Notes under the pieces: generated by a model
Seen by the model: the letters and a program-made list of their open reading frames with translations, nothing else
Told to the model about the DNA's origin: nothing
Database searches by the model: none
Shown here: in pieces, positions 21,620 through 33,604 of the stretch
Position numbering within the stretch: position 1 is the first letter of the stretch
Layout of the letters: each line of letters opens with the position of its first letter
Source of the DNA: Adiantum capillus-veneris
Lineage: Eukaryota; Streptophyta; Polypodiopsida; Polypodiales; Pteridaceae
Length of the DNA: 64,000 bases
Direction of reading: 5' to 3'
NCBI GenBank assembly: GCA_014529385.2
Contig: CM043953.1
Location: 116,529,049 to 116,593,048, forward strand
Position numbers and translations under genes: made by a program

Positions 21620-22030
21620 GGTCTTCAACATTATATTGGTGGTTTTTACAACTATCTTGAGGGTTTCCACCATTGTATTGGTGGTTTCAACCCTTTTATT
21701 ACTGAATTCAACCACCACGGAATGAAGTACCCATCAAGAAATCTTCAAACCCAGCTACTTTTGACCAGTTTCGATAGGTTTCCACCACTAGATAGGTGGT
21801 TTTCACCACTATATTAAGGGTTTCCAGCATTGTATAGGTGGTTTCCAACATTGTACTGGTGGTTTTTACCATTGTATCAGTGCTTTCAACCACTGATCGA
21901 GGAGTGAGATACCCAATAAGAAATTTTAGAACCCATCAACTTTTTACTAGTTTCAATAGGTTTCTACCAAGTCAATGGTTTTCACCATTCCTTTACTGGT
22001 TTAAAGTGTAACCAATTCTGGTTTCTAGCA
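21620..22030 (+). repeat. Minisatellite of GGTTTnCACCATTGTAT-like units
   Basis: Short units of about 25-30 bp with the pattern GGTTTCCACCAnTGTATnGGT repeat many times. A longer unit containing GTACCCATCAAGAAATCTTC and AGTTTCGATAGGTTT recurs about 180 bp later in diverged form (about 21718 and 21900). No gene is seen. Confidence 0.75.
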
Positions 22031-22139
22031 GGTCTACTTGTGCTTTTGCTCATCCCAGGCATATGGTTTCTACCACTTTCCATTTGCTTTCAAGCAGTTC
22101 ATAATGATTTCTTAAAGCAATTGGGTTTCTACCATGTAC

Positions 22140-23098
22140 AAAATGGTTTCTATTGGTGCCTACCATTGCACTATAGAACCAATGTCCTCGGGGGCTTCCT
22201 AAACTAGTTTCTATCAGGTCACTCATTTTTACATGGGCCTTCATTGCTTTATAGTGCAGGCAATTGTGGTTTCTAGTAGGTCTAGTGGCGCTTTCTACTT
22301 ATCCAAAGCTTTTGGTTTATCATTCCAAGGATCATTTCTAGCACGTACAATGTGGATTCCACCAATATCACAATGGTTTCTACCACTCTATGGGAGGTTT
22401 CTACCAATTATAAGATCATTCCTATGGCTCTAGGTGCTCCCCCCGCCAATATCTAGGTGCAGTCTATTGGTTTCTACCATAAGAGTGGTAGAAACGATGT
22501 CCTGGTGTGCTTCCTACACTAGTTTCTACCAGGTCACTACTTTTTACATGGGCCTTCACTGCTTTATAGTGCATGCAATTGTGGTTTCTAACAGGTCTAC
22601 TGGCGCTTTCTACTTATCCCAGGCTTATGTTTTATCATTCCAAGGATCATTCTAGCAGGTCCGATGTGGATTCCACCAGTACCAAAATGGTTTCTACCAC
22701 TCTATCGGAGGTTTCTTCCATCTAGCAGATCATTTCTATGGCACTAGATTCGCCCCTCACAAATGTCCAAGTGCAATCTATTGGTTTCTACCATAACATT
22801 GGTAGAAACAATGTCCTCATGTGCTGCCTAGATTAGCTTCTACAAAGTCACTGGTTTTTACCTGGGCCTTCACTGCTTTTTAGTGTAGGCAATTGCGGTT
22901 TCTAGCAGGTCTACTGGCGCTTTTTACTTTTCCCAAGCTTATGGTTTATCATTCCAAGGATCATTTCTAGCAGGTCCAATGTGGATTCCACCAGTACCAT
23001 AATGGTTTTTACCACTCTATGGGAGGTTTCTACCAATTATAAGATCATTTCTATGTCACTAGGTGCTCCCCTCACCAATGTCCAGGTGAAATCTACTA
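22140..23098 (+). repeat. Three tandem units of about 315 bp rich in GGTTTCTA
   Basis: The landmark ACATGGGCCTTCAnTGCTTT starts at 22231, 22546 and 22860 (the last as ACCTGGGCCTT), giving periods of 315 and 314 bp. Each unit also holds GTGGTTTCTAGCAGGTCTA, CATTCCAAGGATCATT and GGAGGTTTCTACCAA. Units are made of shorter repeats around GGTTTCTA. The array stops at about 23098, next to the pseudogene on the minus strand. Confidence 0.88.
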
Positions 23099-23102
23099 CG
23101 TA

Positions 23103-24330
23103 TTAAAGCGAGCCAGGTTTGCAAATGAATATACCAACTAATAGAGACTTCTTGGCAACTGAGGGTGGGCACACTCGTCGTGCAACATCAACAATTACTT
23201 GATTGCAGCCATTGTACATGCACATATTGCTACTTCCACACATATGTGCAAAGCATAAGAGATGGTAGGGGTGTTTGCATTGGAGCATACAAACACCCAC
23301 TACCTCATTCTTAGGAAATCCGAAGCTGCAGGATGCACAAACGTCTTCGATGATGAGACAACTTGATCTATGATTGTCTAATGAGGGAAATGGATAAATT
23401 GTGTATGCATGACTTTGCCTTAGCATTTTAAGTATGTCTTTGCAGAACTCCAACTTGCGGACATCCTGGTCAAGGAATTCTTGCACTCTATCCCTCTCTC
23501 CCTGGCAAGTTATCGCACGCTTCTCACATTCAGGCATCTGTGAAGCTCCTAGAAGCTGTAAAACTTCCTTTGCAGCTTTAATGTCAGCACTGAGTACTCT
23601 TATGATTTCCTCCATGTTTGTAGCTTCACCCGCTACCTCTATTGCTTCCAATTAGCACTGATAATCTGTTAGTTTCTTTTGAAATATAGCTACGCCATCC
23701 GAGAGACCTTCTTTTCTGTGTATGTCTTTCTTCTCATGAAAACTCTCACTGAAGGTGCTAACCATTTTCTTTGCTGCCAGTATATGGTCTTGAAAATCCA
23801 CATTTGCAGTGGCCGTTTGCTCTACCTCATGCTTCCCTTCAAGCTTCACATTGAGTAGAGGTGATGCCGCAACTCATGTAACCCCATTGGCCTCTTTCCA
23901 CCTGTCAAATTTATGGGCATAACTGCCTTTCTTAATGACATTGGCCACAACTTCTTCAGTGAACACGGTCCAAGCAATAGGTTTTCTTTTCCATTCTTTC
24001 TTCTTTATTGGGCTCTTCCGATTTGTGCTACCAGTTGTGAAATTTTTTAGAACAAAAGCACAGGCATAGGCAATAGAAACAATGTAATTTATGGGAGGCT
24101 CCTGGTATACCTTATGGTGCTGCAGCATGAATGACTCATACAACTCTAGTTTCACTATTGTAAAGTGTACCTTTGGACTTCCTCTTTGGGGCTCTTCAAA
24201 CACGGTGAGCCACATGCCTTTGGGCACATCATTGTCGCTCAGCTATCGTGGACTCTCACCCATGAGGCTAAGGCCATACTCCTGATGGAACTCCTCCTTA
24301 TTGCAACAGACTTTCCTTGGCGTGGATATT
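23103..24330 (-). pseudogene. Broken unclassified gene with coiled-coil and RING-like zinc-binding tail
   Basis: One reading frame runs from about 24330 to 23103, broken by only three stops: TAG at 24243-24245, TGA at 23874-23876 and TAA at 23652-23654. There are no frameshifts between these pieces. From the N side there is a conserved-looking block (VPKGMWLTVFEEPQRGSP), a basic segment, a predicted coiled-coil rich in E, K and L, and a tail with CASCSFGF, a CMLQCKHPYHLLCF block and a CMYNGC block. Cys/His spacing suits a cross-brace RING- or PHD-like zinc site. I do not recognise the family. It may be a host gene fossil or a gene carried by a transposon. A chromovirus LTR starts 370 bp beyond its 5' side. 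Confidence 0.6.
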
Positions 24331-24349
24331 TGAAGTCAATACCATGTGA

Positions 24350-24640
24350 TTGCAAAGAGTCTCCCATTTGGGTTACCCTACATAGCTTCGTGTCTTCCAA
24401 GAAGAAGCGCTCTATTGAAAGGGAGGGGCCAGATGTGGAGATGGCCAAGAAGTCATCTTAGGAGGTTGGTGAGAAAGATGTGGATGTTGTCATTGATGGA
24501 ACTGAGAAGTTGATACATCAAAAAAATGGTGCGAATGTCTAAGAATCTCCAATTGATGTGACCTTGCAGAGCTTTGTGTCTTCCAAGAAGAAGCATACTA
24601 CTCGAGTGAAGCATAGTGGTAAGCCTAGTACTTCACCTTA
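24350..24640 (+). pseudogene. Short plus-strand coding fossil with a duplicated motif
   Basis: Read on the plus strand, ESPIWVTLHSFVSSKKK (near 24360) and ESPIDVTLQSFVSSKKK (near 24543) are two copies of one motif about 183 bp apart. Stops near 24460 and 24540 separate them. The DNA is duplicated too, so this could be a tandem repeat with accidental coding. No family is recognised. Confidence 0.35.
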
Positions 24641-24701
24641 ACCCCGTAACTTTTTAGATTGCATTATGTACTACTGCTGTCTTTTTTGTCCATGCAGAGC
24701 C

Positions 24702-25638
24702 TGTCATAAAATCTAATATCTATCCAACCCAAATGATTTTCTTGTATTAAACTGTTCATTTAATGTGGGAGAATAAACAGGAACAAGGGTTAAGATAACG
24801 ACATGTGCTTATAGATCTATCTCAACACGGGGCCAATTATAAAGGGGCCCAAATGAGAGATGGTCTATCAAAGAGCAAGGTTAACCAATGGAGCATAAGA
24901 CCTTAGGGTTAACTTCATTGAAGACCTCCAATAGTTAGTGTAAAAGTCCTTTGACCTTAGGTAAGTTAGGGCTGATCTTGAGGTGGGAACTCGGCCCAAC
25001 CTTGAGGTGCTTGAGGTGGGAACCTGGCCTAAGCTTAAGGTGCTTGAGGTGCTTGAGGTGCCTAATGACTGAGATGCTTGAGATGCTTGAGGTGCTTGAT
25101 GATTGAGATGCTTGAGGTGCTCATCATGCTTGAGATGCTAGGGTTGTACTTGAAGTGAGAACCCATCCCAAGTTTGAAGTGCTTAAGGGACAGGCTTGTG
25201 GTGGGAACTAGGCCTAAGCTTGACGCGCTTGAGGTCTCAAAAAGTCAAGATCCAATCCCTACAAGGAGGGGAAGCGCCCTACATGAGAGGGTATGAGAGA
25301 GAACACACACTCACTCACACAAGGCATGCCTCATACAAAGAAAGCAAAGGGGACACTTGTCAAGTTCCTCCTCATGCTGCCCTCATGGTGTGTCTGAAGC
25401 CTATCGATTGGTCACCCAAGGGGTCCAATGATAATTTAGGAGATTTAATTAATTGTCTTTGCATTTATCAAGTCCTCTCTCAAAGGGGAAACGGGAACAC
25501 TTGTCCCAAGGCTACCCTTGTTGCTTGTAATGCCTCTTGCTTGTGATTGATTAGGCCTGGAGGGGTCCAATGAGCTTCAAGCATGAGCTACAAGGGGGGG
25601 TTGACCAAATCAAGCTAGGGGGTTTCTGAGGGGGTATA

Positions 25639-25671
<33 letters not shown>

Positions 25672-26347
25672 TCTCATGGTGCATTGTGCAAAGTGCAAGA
25701 GCTCCCTCTCCTTCTCCAAGCAAGTGGAGGTTGAGAGCCTACACCAACACTCTTGGCTATGGAGTGCAAATCCAACCAAGAGCCATGCTTCAATGCTTAA
25801 GCTTTCCATCTTCTCCATCTTCATTACTATGCTATTATGTATGATAGCAAGAAGAGTTATGATAAGTGAGGATCTAATCCATTCTCTTATGAAACGTTTC
25901 TTCTTCCTCTTCCCTACCCTCATTCGATGCTAGCTCTCTCCACCTTTGAAGGTGTTTGAGGTCTTGGGACAGAGGCTTGGGATAGTTAAAGCTTTCTTCA
26001 AAGTTTATGTTATGCTTGTGATGTATGAAGATTTCCATCTTCATTGCATCACCTAAGTCACAAGGAACACAAAGATTGTATTGTAACAAGTCTCTCTTAA
26101 TGGGAGAAATCATAATACAAATGCCTATTGGAGGGGGGACCGCGGCTCCACATAAATCCGGTCCTTAACTGTTCATGTTCTCTAAATTCTCTCTCTTGCA
26201 AAATTATTGTTCATGCCAAACTAAATGCTATGTTCATGTTGCTACTATCAATTATGTTCACCCGCTATGCTCACAAAGTATTTTTTTAATAAAAAATACT
26301 CTCATTAATTTCCACTACTCTCAAGTTAATAGGCCAATTCCATTACA
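24702..26347 (+). repeat. 5' LTR of the chromovirus (1646 bp)
   Basis: Its first roughly 330 bp match the truncated 3' LTR at 31839. Inside lies a minisatellite of TGCTTGAGG units (about 24995-25135) and a CT/CA microsatellite (about 25638-25671). It ends in CA, one base before the primer-binding site. Confidence 0.88.
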
Positions 26348-26348
26348 T

Positions 26349-26360
26349 TGGTATCAGAGC
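26349..26360 (+). other. Primer-binding site for initiator methionine tRNA
   Basis: TGGTATCAGAGC is the standard plant retrotransposon primer site, complementary to the 3' end of initiator tRNA-Met. It lies one base after the LTR end. Confidence 0.9.
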
Positions 26361-26761
26361 GTTTGGTTTCTCTTTTCTTGCTTAAGAAGAGAGGTCCTTA
26401 AGTAGCCTATAAATGGTTGATGTTGTTAATTATATTAGGGTAAAGGGAACTGGGATCTATTATCGGTTTTGTTGAGTCCACTATCTGGGATATGGTACAG
26501 ACCTTGGGATCTTTGGACTTAATAATGGAGTCTTTTTAGACTTGCCTATGGCTTTACCATTATTGAGACATAAGAAGTCCAAAAGAAGCTAGCCCTCGGC
26601 AACTCTACTATGTTAGACCTACTCCATTACGCTCTATGATTAACCACTTCGAGCCGTGGGTGTAGATACTTAAGAGCCAATTTTCAAAGGCTAAGAGGAG
26701 TGGCAACTAAGGTTTTGAATTGCCAAAGCATACACTAAGTACGTACTCAAATTTTGTTAAC

Positions 26762-29700
26762 ATGGCTGACAATAATCAAGAGAGTAGAATGAACATTGAT
26801 AGATTTGATTTTGCACATGAAGGTGCTAACGATGATGCCCCCATGTTTGTCAATTATCTTGTTACTAGGTTGTAGTAAGCTATGGGTAACGCTGCCTTGC
26901 AAGTTGAAATTACACCAACAACTTTGCGCTTATGGGATTTCCCTTCCTTTCCAAGAGGAGAGAGAGTTTAGGAGGCCTCTTGAAGAGACCCCTAAAAGAA
27001 GACTCTCTCCCATATGGGAGGAGGAATCCAAAGAGCAAGAAAGCAATGAAACTTTAAATTCCTTTGAAGATGTGGCTCCATGAAGATGGCATTTTAAATG
27101 ATCTTCCACTCCTAACAAGTGGAAAAGATCAACACACAGTCCTTCTCCTCGTCATTCCAAAAGGGAAGAGAAGAAACAAAGGAAGAAAAGGGCTAGAAAG
27201 AGGTCACCCTGTTACCCTTCTTCTTCACCTTCCTCCTCTTCCAACGAAAGCTATGGACATTCTCCTAGAGAATACAAGAGGGGAGGACATCACAAATCAT
27301 ACCTTGCATGGAGAAGGTCACAAAAGCTAAAGAAGTTCAAGGAGGGAGGAAAGAGTATCTCTTTTCTCACCTATGATGGCACCTTTGGTGCTACCGACAA
27401 AGTGTTGGCCTTCATCCAACAATTTGATGCGGCCTTTGGAGACGAGGTATTCACAGAGTCCTCCAAGCTACGCCATGTAGCTATGCACTTCCAAAAATCG
27501 GCTTGTCAATGGTGGGCTAGCCTTCATGGCAATGGTGAAGCCCCAAAGACATGGAAAACTCTACGAGTTTCCATCATGAAGCAATTCCTTGCAAGCGATG
27601 CAAAGGAAAAAGTGCTTATCAAATGGTGCAGCTTAAAGCTTTTCTCTCATGAGTTTGTTTTGCGATTTACATCTCAAGGCTACTATCTTTCAAAAGATAG
27701 ACTTTGCCAAGCAAAAGCAGGAAGTCTATGCGGCATTACCTGAAGAGATGGCCGAATACATCAACTATCAATGGACTGGTTCTATTACCAAAGTAATCCA
27801 TCACACCATGGTTGCTTCACGCATCAGTTTCCATCAAGGGGCTAGACAAAATGTCAAGCCCATGGAAAACAAAGACAAAAATGATGCAAAGGGGAAAATC
27901 AATGCTCAAAATTCTTCCCAAGGCACTTCCAACAACAACAACAATCGGTCCAAGGAGAAGGGAGTTTACAAAGGCAAAAACAAACCCTCCCATGAAGAGC
28001 TTGAAGCTTTTCGCAAGGACCATAAGTGTTTCAAGTGTGGGGAGCAAGGACATGACTATAGTTCTTGCCCCAAGAAGAATGTCCGCAATGAGACTCCTTG
28101 GGCTTCCACCCTTGAAGCTCCAAAAGAAGATGTTCATTGCAAAGGATCATCAATTTCCTATGCTTGGGGAAAGGTAAGAGAGCATGATGCTTCATCTTGT
28201 TTGGCCCTGGCTCTACTCACAACTTCATATCAATAGAGTTGGCCACCAAGTTGGGCATTCAAGCTTTTGAGATGGGAGATATGGTAACGACTGACACAAC
28301 TTTTAAGGGACAGCAAGCCTCTGTTACTCCCTTGATTGGGAAGTTGAGGCTCCATGTCCAAAGCTATGTTGACAAAGAAGACTTTTTCATCTCTCCTCTC
28401 CAACATGAGGATGCTATCCTAGGGGCACCATGGTTTGATCGCATGGTTACCAATATGAAGTTTCCTAAAAGGAGAATTTACTTCACCTATATGGAAAAGA
28501 ACTTGTATATAGATGCTAGTGAACATGGTCACACTATTCCAATTGTAAATCCTCCTGCTTTTGATAATTCAATGAAGAGCTCAGTTTCTGGGTACATGAT
28601 TTTTGTCAAAGAGTCTCTAAAAGATCCTAATGTTTCATCAAATGTAAATGGTAGGAACCAAGAAGAGTTAGACTTGTCTAATTTTCTAGGATTCCAAGAT
28701 GTGTTCATCAATGATATCCCTATGGAGTTACCTCCAAAATGAGGGGATGGTGACCATCGCATTGAGCTCCTTCCAGGAAGCTGACCACCTAACAAGCCTC
28801 CTTATCAAGTCTCACAAGCTCAACAAAAGGAGATCATGAGGCAAGTACAAGAATTGGTAGACAAAGGGATGGTGAGGCCTAGTTCCTCTCCCTTTTGTTC
28901 TCTAGTTCTTTTATTGCAAAACAAAGATGGTACATACCGTATGTGTGTGGACTATCGATCACTAGACCATATCACTATCAAAAACAGATTTCCCATGCCT
29001 TGGGTAGAAGATCTGTTTGATAAGCTACAAGGCTCTACCTACTTCAGTAGGATTGACCTTAAAAGTGGCTATCATCAAATAAGGATAGTGGATGAAGATA
29101 TCCTAAAGAGCGTGTTTCACACAACGTTTGGTCTTTATGAATATCTACCATGCCTTTTGGTTCGACTAATGCACCAACTACGTTCAATCGTCTAATGGAG
29201 AAAATTTTTATACCTTACCGCAAATTCATTGGAGTGTTCTTTGATGATATCATCGTCTACTCCAAGTCTTTGGAGGAACATAAGCAACATCTCCAAGTGA
29301 TTTTTCAAGCATTGAGGGAGAACAAGCCTTTTCTCAACCAAAAGAACAGCAAATTTTTCCTTCAAGAGATTCAATACCTTGGTCACATTATCTCTCAAGA
29401 TGGTATTCGTATGGATCCATCGAAGTTAGAGGTAATAAAAGCATGGTCTAATCCAAGGAATCTACATGAGCTAAGAAGCTTTATTGGTAATGTGTGCATA
29501 CTATAGATGCTTCATAGCAAAATTCTCTCAAGTAGCAGGACCACTACACGACTTAACTAAGAAGAACGTTAAGTATGTATGGACTACTAAGAAGCAGAAT
29601 TCTTTTGATAAGCTCAAAGAGAAGCTTACTTCCCAACTAGTCCTCATGCTTCCAGATCTTTTAGAGCCATTTGAGGTCTAATGTGATGCTTGTGGTGATT

Positions 29701-31440
29701 GCGTTGGAGCAATTTTGCTTCAAGAAGGGCATGCCATAGCATATGAGAGCCGAAGGCTCAATACGGATGAATGAGTCTTGGGCATTTATGAGAAAGAGCT
29801 TTTAGCTGTTCTACATGCCCTAGACACATGCAAGCACTACCTATTGGGGACTCCATTTATTCTATGAACCGACCACCAAAGTCTCAAGTGGTATTTCATG
29901 ATGCAAACCAAGCTTTTCGACAAACAAATGAGGTGGGCATATTTTCTTTTGCAATTTAAATTTCCATATCGTTCACACTGCTGGTAAGCAAAATCAAGTG
30001 GTCTATGATAGATGAGTATGCTATTGACCCTGACTTTAAAGTCATAATGTCAGCCCTTGCTTTGGGGAAGAGAGCCATTCACCTTGCAGGATGGTTATCT
30101 TCTTGACGGCAATAGGCTATATGTTACCCATTCCCTTCGTGAGAAAGTTACCCATTCCCTTCGTGAGAAAGTTATGTATGAATCCCATGCTCCTCCCTAT
30201 GCGGGGCATAAAGGTATTCAACCTACTCTTTGACAAGAAGTAGAGACATATTTATATTGTCCTACTATGAAAGTGGACATACAAGAGTATGTTTCAAAAT
30301 GCATAGTATGCCAAAAGACCAAGTATGATAGAGGGAAGCAACTTGGATTACTCCAGCCAACCATTGCCTATCCCAAATTCACCATGGGAGAGTATATCCA
30401 TGGATTTCATCTTTGGATTACCTAAGTCTGTCCATGGGAGTACGAGATATGGACAATAGTCGACAGGTTTAGCAAGCAAGTACACTTTATTCCTATCAAA
30501 AAAACTATTAAGGCACACCAAATGGCAACTCTCTTCATACCACAGATTTTCAAACACCATGGATTACCAGCATCCATCGTGTTAGATAGAAATCCTAGAA
30601 TGACAAATAATTTTTGGAAAGGTCTCTTTGAAAATCTAGGAACAAGATTGAATTTCTCTTCGGCCTATCATCCACAAACGGATATCTAAAGTGAGATAGC
30701 CAATCTTACGATACTCGATCTACTCAAGACTTATGTTATCGAAGTAGATCAACTCTCACATTGGGAAAAGTACTTACCACTTGTAGAGTATGCCTACAAT
30801 AATATTGTACGTACTTCTACGGGAAAAGCACCTTTTGAGATCATTGAGGGAAGACCTAAAAGTCCCTTGCTACTCAAAGTACATGGGAAGATCTTCGTTT
30901 GCCGATGAGTATAGCTGTGACCTACAAGAATTTCAAAAGATTAAGGAGGCTATATCCATCTCTCAAGAAAGGAAAAAAATTGTTGCTGACAAGCACAAAA
31001 GGGCCTTAACGTTCAAAGAAAATGATTGGGTCTTACTCAAGTTTCCTAAGGCTCGATTAAGGCAAAGGACGAGCAAAAATCCTACGGGCCATCAAAAGTA
31101 TTATGCTAAGCTAGCAAAAAGATACTATGGTCCTTTTCAAATTTTGAAGCCTATCAATGAGACGGCATACCAACTCAAGTTGCCCAACCATTGGCTCATA
31201 CACAATGCTTTCCATGGGAGCCTACTTAATTCCTACAAAGGAGAGCCACCAAGTGAACCAATTATTGAAGACCCTCTCGAAGTTGAAGACCACGAAGAGG
31301 TGCTATAACCCGAAGCTATCCTTCGGCATGAAGACAAGGTACTACGACATGGTAAGATTATATGACGATATCTTATTAAGTTCAAAAATTATCCTTTTGA
31401 AGATGCTAGATGGATGCAAGGAATACAACTTAAGGATAGT
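26762..31440 (+). pseudogene. Degenerate chromovirus gag-pol with chromodomain remnant
   Basis: The ATG at 26762 opens a short gag start (MADNNQES). An arginine/serine-rich stretch lies in 27120-27340. The capsid-like region with WWASLHGNGEAPKTWK is near 27510. A CCHC knuckle (CFKCGEQGHDYSSC) is near 28027. The protease site reads GPGSTHNF near 28200, where this family normally has D-S-G, so the catalytic aspartate is lost. The reverse transcriptase covers about 28836-29500, with FFDDIIVYSK in place of the usual YxDD. RNase H with TDHQSLKW is near 29867. The integrase has a CIVCQK zinc site and a YHPQTD motif near 30670. The tail has VLRHGKII, a stop, and YLIKFKNYPFEDARW (31306-31420), which matches a chromodomain. 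Stops at 29865, 30687 and 31363 each replace a usual R, Q or R codon. Confidence 0.9.
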
Positions 31441-31838
31441 ATGAACCTTGTCAATGCTTACAATGCTACATTAGAGTAAAAAAATGTACAGATTTTTTTT
31501 AAATGACCCATGTTTTTGTCTTATAAGACTAGTTCTCTTTTTAATTGTGCACAAATTTAAATAATATGCATGCTTAGAATCATGTTTGTGATGACGACGT
31601 CTCTCAAACACCAAGTAGAATTTGTTACTCTACTTTGGGAGAATGAAATGGACTAAAGAGCAGACATGCTTGCAACAGCTATGTCTTTCAAGCACCAAAT
31701 GGATTAGTCATTCAGCTTGGAAAGATATCGTGGGGTAAAAAGGGATCCTCTACCCACTAAGTAAGATTGACTAATGACTAAGGCTTTATCTCTTCTACCT
31801 CATAGTGGAGGACGATTATGATTTCAAGAGAGGGATAA

Positions 31839-32165
31839 TGTCATAAAATATAGTATCTAACCAACCCAAATGATTTTCTCATATTAAATCGATCATTTAA
31901 TGTGAGAGAATAAACGAGGGTTAAGATATAGACATGTGCTTATAGATCTATCTCAACACGAGGCCAATGGTAAGGGGGCTCAAATGAGAGATGGTCTATC
32001 AAAGAGCAAGGCTAACCAATGGAGCATAAGACCTTAGGGTTAGCTTCATTGAAGATCTCCAATAGTTAGTGTAAAAGTCATGTGACATTAGGTAAGCTAG
32101 GGCTGAGCTTGAGGTGGGAACTCGGCCCAACCTTGAGGTGCTTGAGGTGGGGACCCGGCCTAAGC
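31839..32165 (+). repeat. Truncated 3' LTR of the chromovirus
   Basis: Matches the first part of the 5' LTR and breaks off after CCCGGCCTAAGC, where the tandem array begins. About 1.3 kb of the LTR is missing. Confidence 0.9.
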
Positions 32166-33185
32166 CACATTGCTAGAAACCACCTTGTCGTAGAACTATC
32201 AGTCATCTACTTAGTGCAACAAACCACATAGTTGCAGCTAGAAACCTATTAAAAGCAGTACAAACCTTCCAATAACTACTAGAAATCACCCACTTACTGC
32301 TAGAAACCAGAAACAAGTCAAGGACTACCAACAAACACTCATACGAACCTGTCAAGGATTACTGAGAAACACCTACTCAGTGCTAGAAACCCGGAGTCCT
32401 ATCACCAAAATAAAATAGTGCCAGAAATCTCCCAAGAACTGCTAGAAGCCTGACAAGAAAAGCTAGAAACCTCTCAAGAACTGCTAATAACCTTCCAAGT
32501 AGTGCTAAAAATCTAGAATCTACTGCCGAAAACCTCCTAAGCACTATTGACAACCATTTAATTACTACTTGAAACCACCTAGTCAAAGCTAGAAACTATA
32601 TGTCACATTGCTAGAAACCACCTTGTCATAGAACTACCAATCATCTACTCAATGCAATAAACCATATAGTCACAGCTAGAAACCTATCAACAAGCAGTAC
32701 AAACCTCCCAATAACTACTAGAAAGCACCTACTTTATGCTTGAAACCAAAAACAAGTCAAGCACTACCAGTAAACGCTCGTACAAACTTGTCAAGGATTG
32801 CTGAGAAACACCTACTCAGTGGTAGAAACTTGGTAGTCCAATCGCCAAAGCACAACAGTGCTAGAAACCTCTCGAGAAGTGCTAGAAACCTGATAAGAAA
32901 ATCTAGAAACGTCTTGAGAACTGCTAATAACCATCTAAGCAGTGCTAGAAAACTAGAATCTACCACTAGAAACCTCCTAAGCACTATTGACAACCATTTA
33001 ACTGCGACTTGAAACCACCTAGTTGAAGCTAGAAACCATATGAAACATTGCTAGAAACCACCTTGTCATAGAACTATCAATCATATAATCAGTGCAATAA
33101 ACCACATAGTTGCAGCTAGAAACAACAAGCACTACAAACCTCCCAATAACTACTAGAAAGCACCCACTAAGTGCTGAAGCGTAGA
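32166..33185 (+). repeat. Tandem array, unit about 440 bp, built on GCTAGAAACC
   Basis: The landmark ACATTGCTAGAAACCACCTTG recurs near 32167, 32605 and 33044, with periods of about 438 and 440 bp; the third unit is partial. Inside each unit, phrases such as GCTAGAAACC recur every 20-40 bp. The short phrase is the complement of the GGTTTCTA motif of the 22.1-23.1 kb array, so the two arrays carry it on opposite strands. The open frames across it are repeat translations. Confidence 0.88.
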
Positions 33186-33320
33186 AATCAAAAGATTGGA
33201 TGGTTGCAATGAAATCCATATATGATGCACTTAAAACCCTAATTCCAATAGGTGCATCCTCCTTGCATAATAGAGTATTTGAACTGGCATACCAATTGTG
33301 CTACTCAACAAAGAGCTATT

Positions 33321-33402
33321 GTAGTTAGTGCTACCCCTACGATAAAACACCCAAGCAGAGAGTAGTTAGTGCTACCCCTACAGCAAAACACCCAAGGAGA
33401 GG
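33321..33402 (+). repeat. 41-bp tandem duplication
   Basis: GTAGTTAGTGCTACCCCTAC starts at 33321 and 33362. The rest of each unit differs at a few bases. No function is seen. Confidence 0.85.
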
Positions 33403-33604
33403 GCACAATGTGGGAAAAATACTGCATATGGCTCCACATGGTGTTACTGGAGTGGCAAGACATAATAACAATTGTCATCAAACGTTGGAGTGAGGGTGTG
33501 TAAGCTATGAGGAACACTTGACAAGTTTGGTACATAAGCAACGGCGAATCTGATTTACTAGTGAAGAAGCTACAATAATGTGTAGTGATAATAGTAGGGA
33601 GGGT

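Larger units (their letters stand above)
24702..32165 (+). mobile_element. Ty3/gypsy chromovirus-type LTR retrotransposon, 3' LTR truncated
   Basis: The 5' LTR (24702-26347, TGTCATAA to TTACA) is followed by a perfect TGGTATCAGAGC primer-binding site (26349-26360). Gag, zinc knuckle, protease, reverse transcriptase, RNase H and integrase follow in the Ty3/gypsy order, then a chromodomain-like tail. A purine tract (31826-31835) leads into a 3' LTR that starts at 31839 but stops after about 327 bp at a junction with a tandem array. With the right end lost, no target-site duplication can be assigned. The coding region has many stops and the element is dead. Confidence 0.93.

Noticed and set aside
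22140-23098. CRISPR-like array
   Set aside because: Units are contiguous, about 315 bp and diverged, without short spacers, and the genome is eukaryotic.
32383-33012. Leucine-rich frames on both strands of the 440-bp array
   Set aside because: Repeat translation without conservation in all units.
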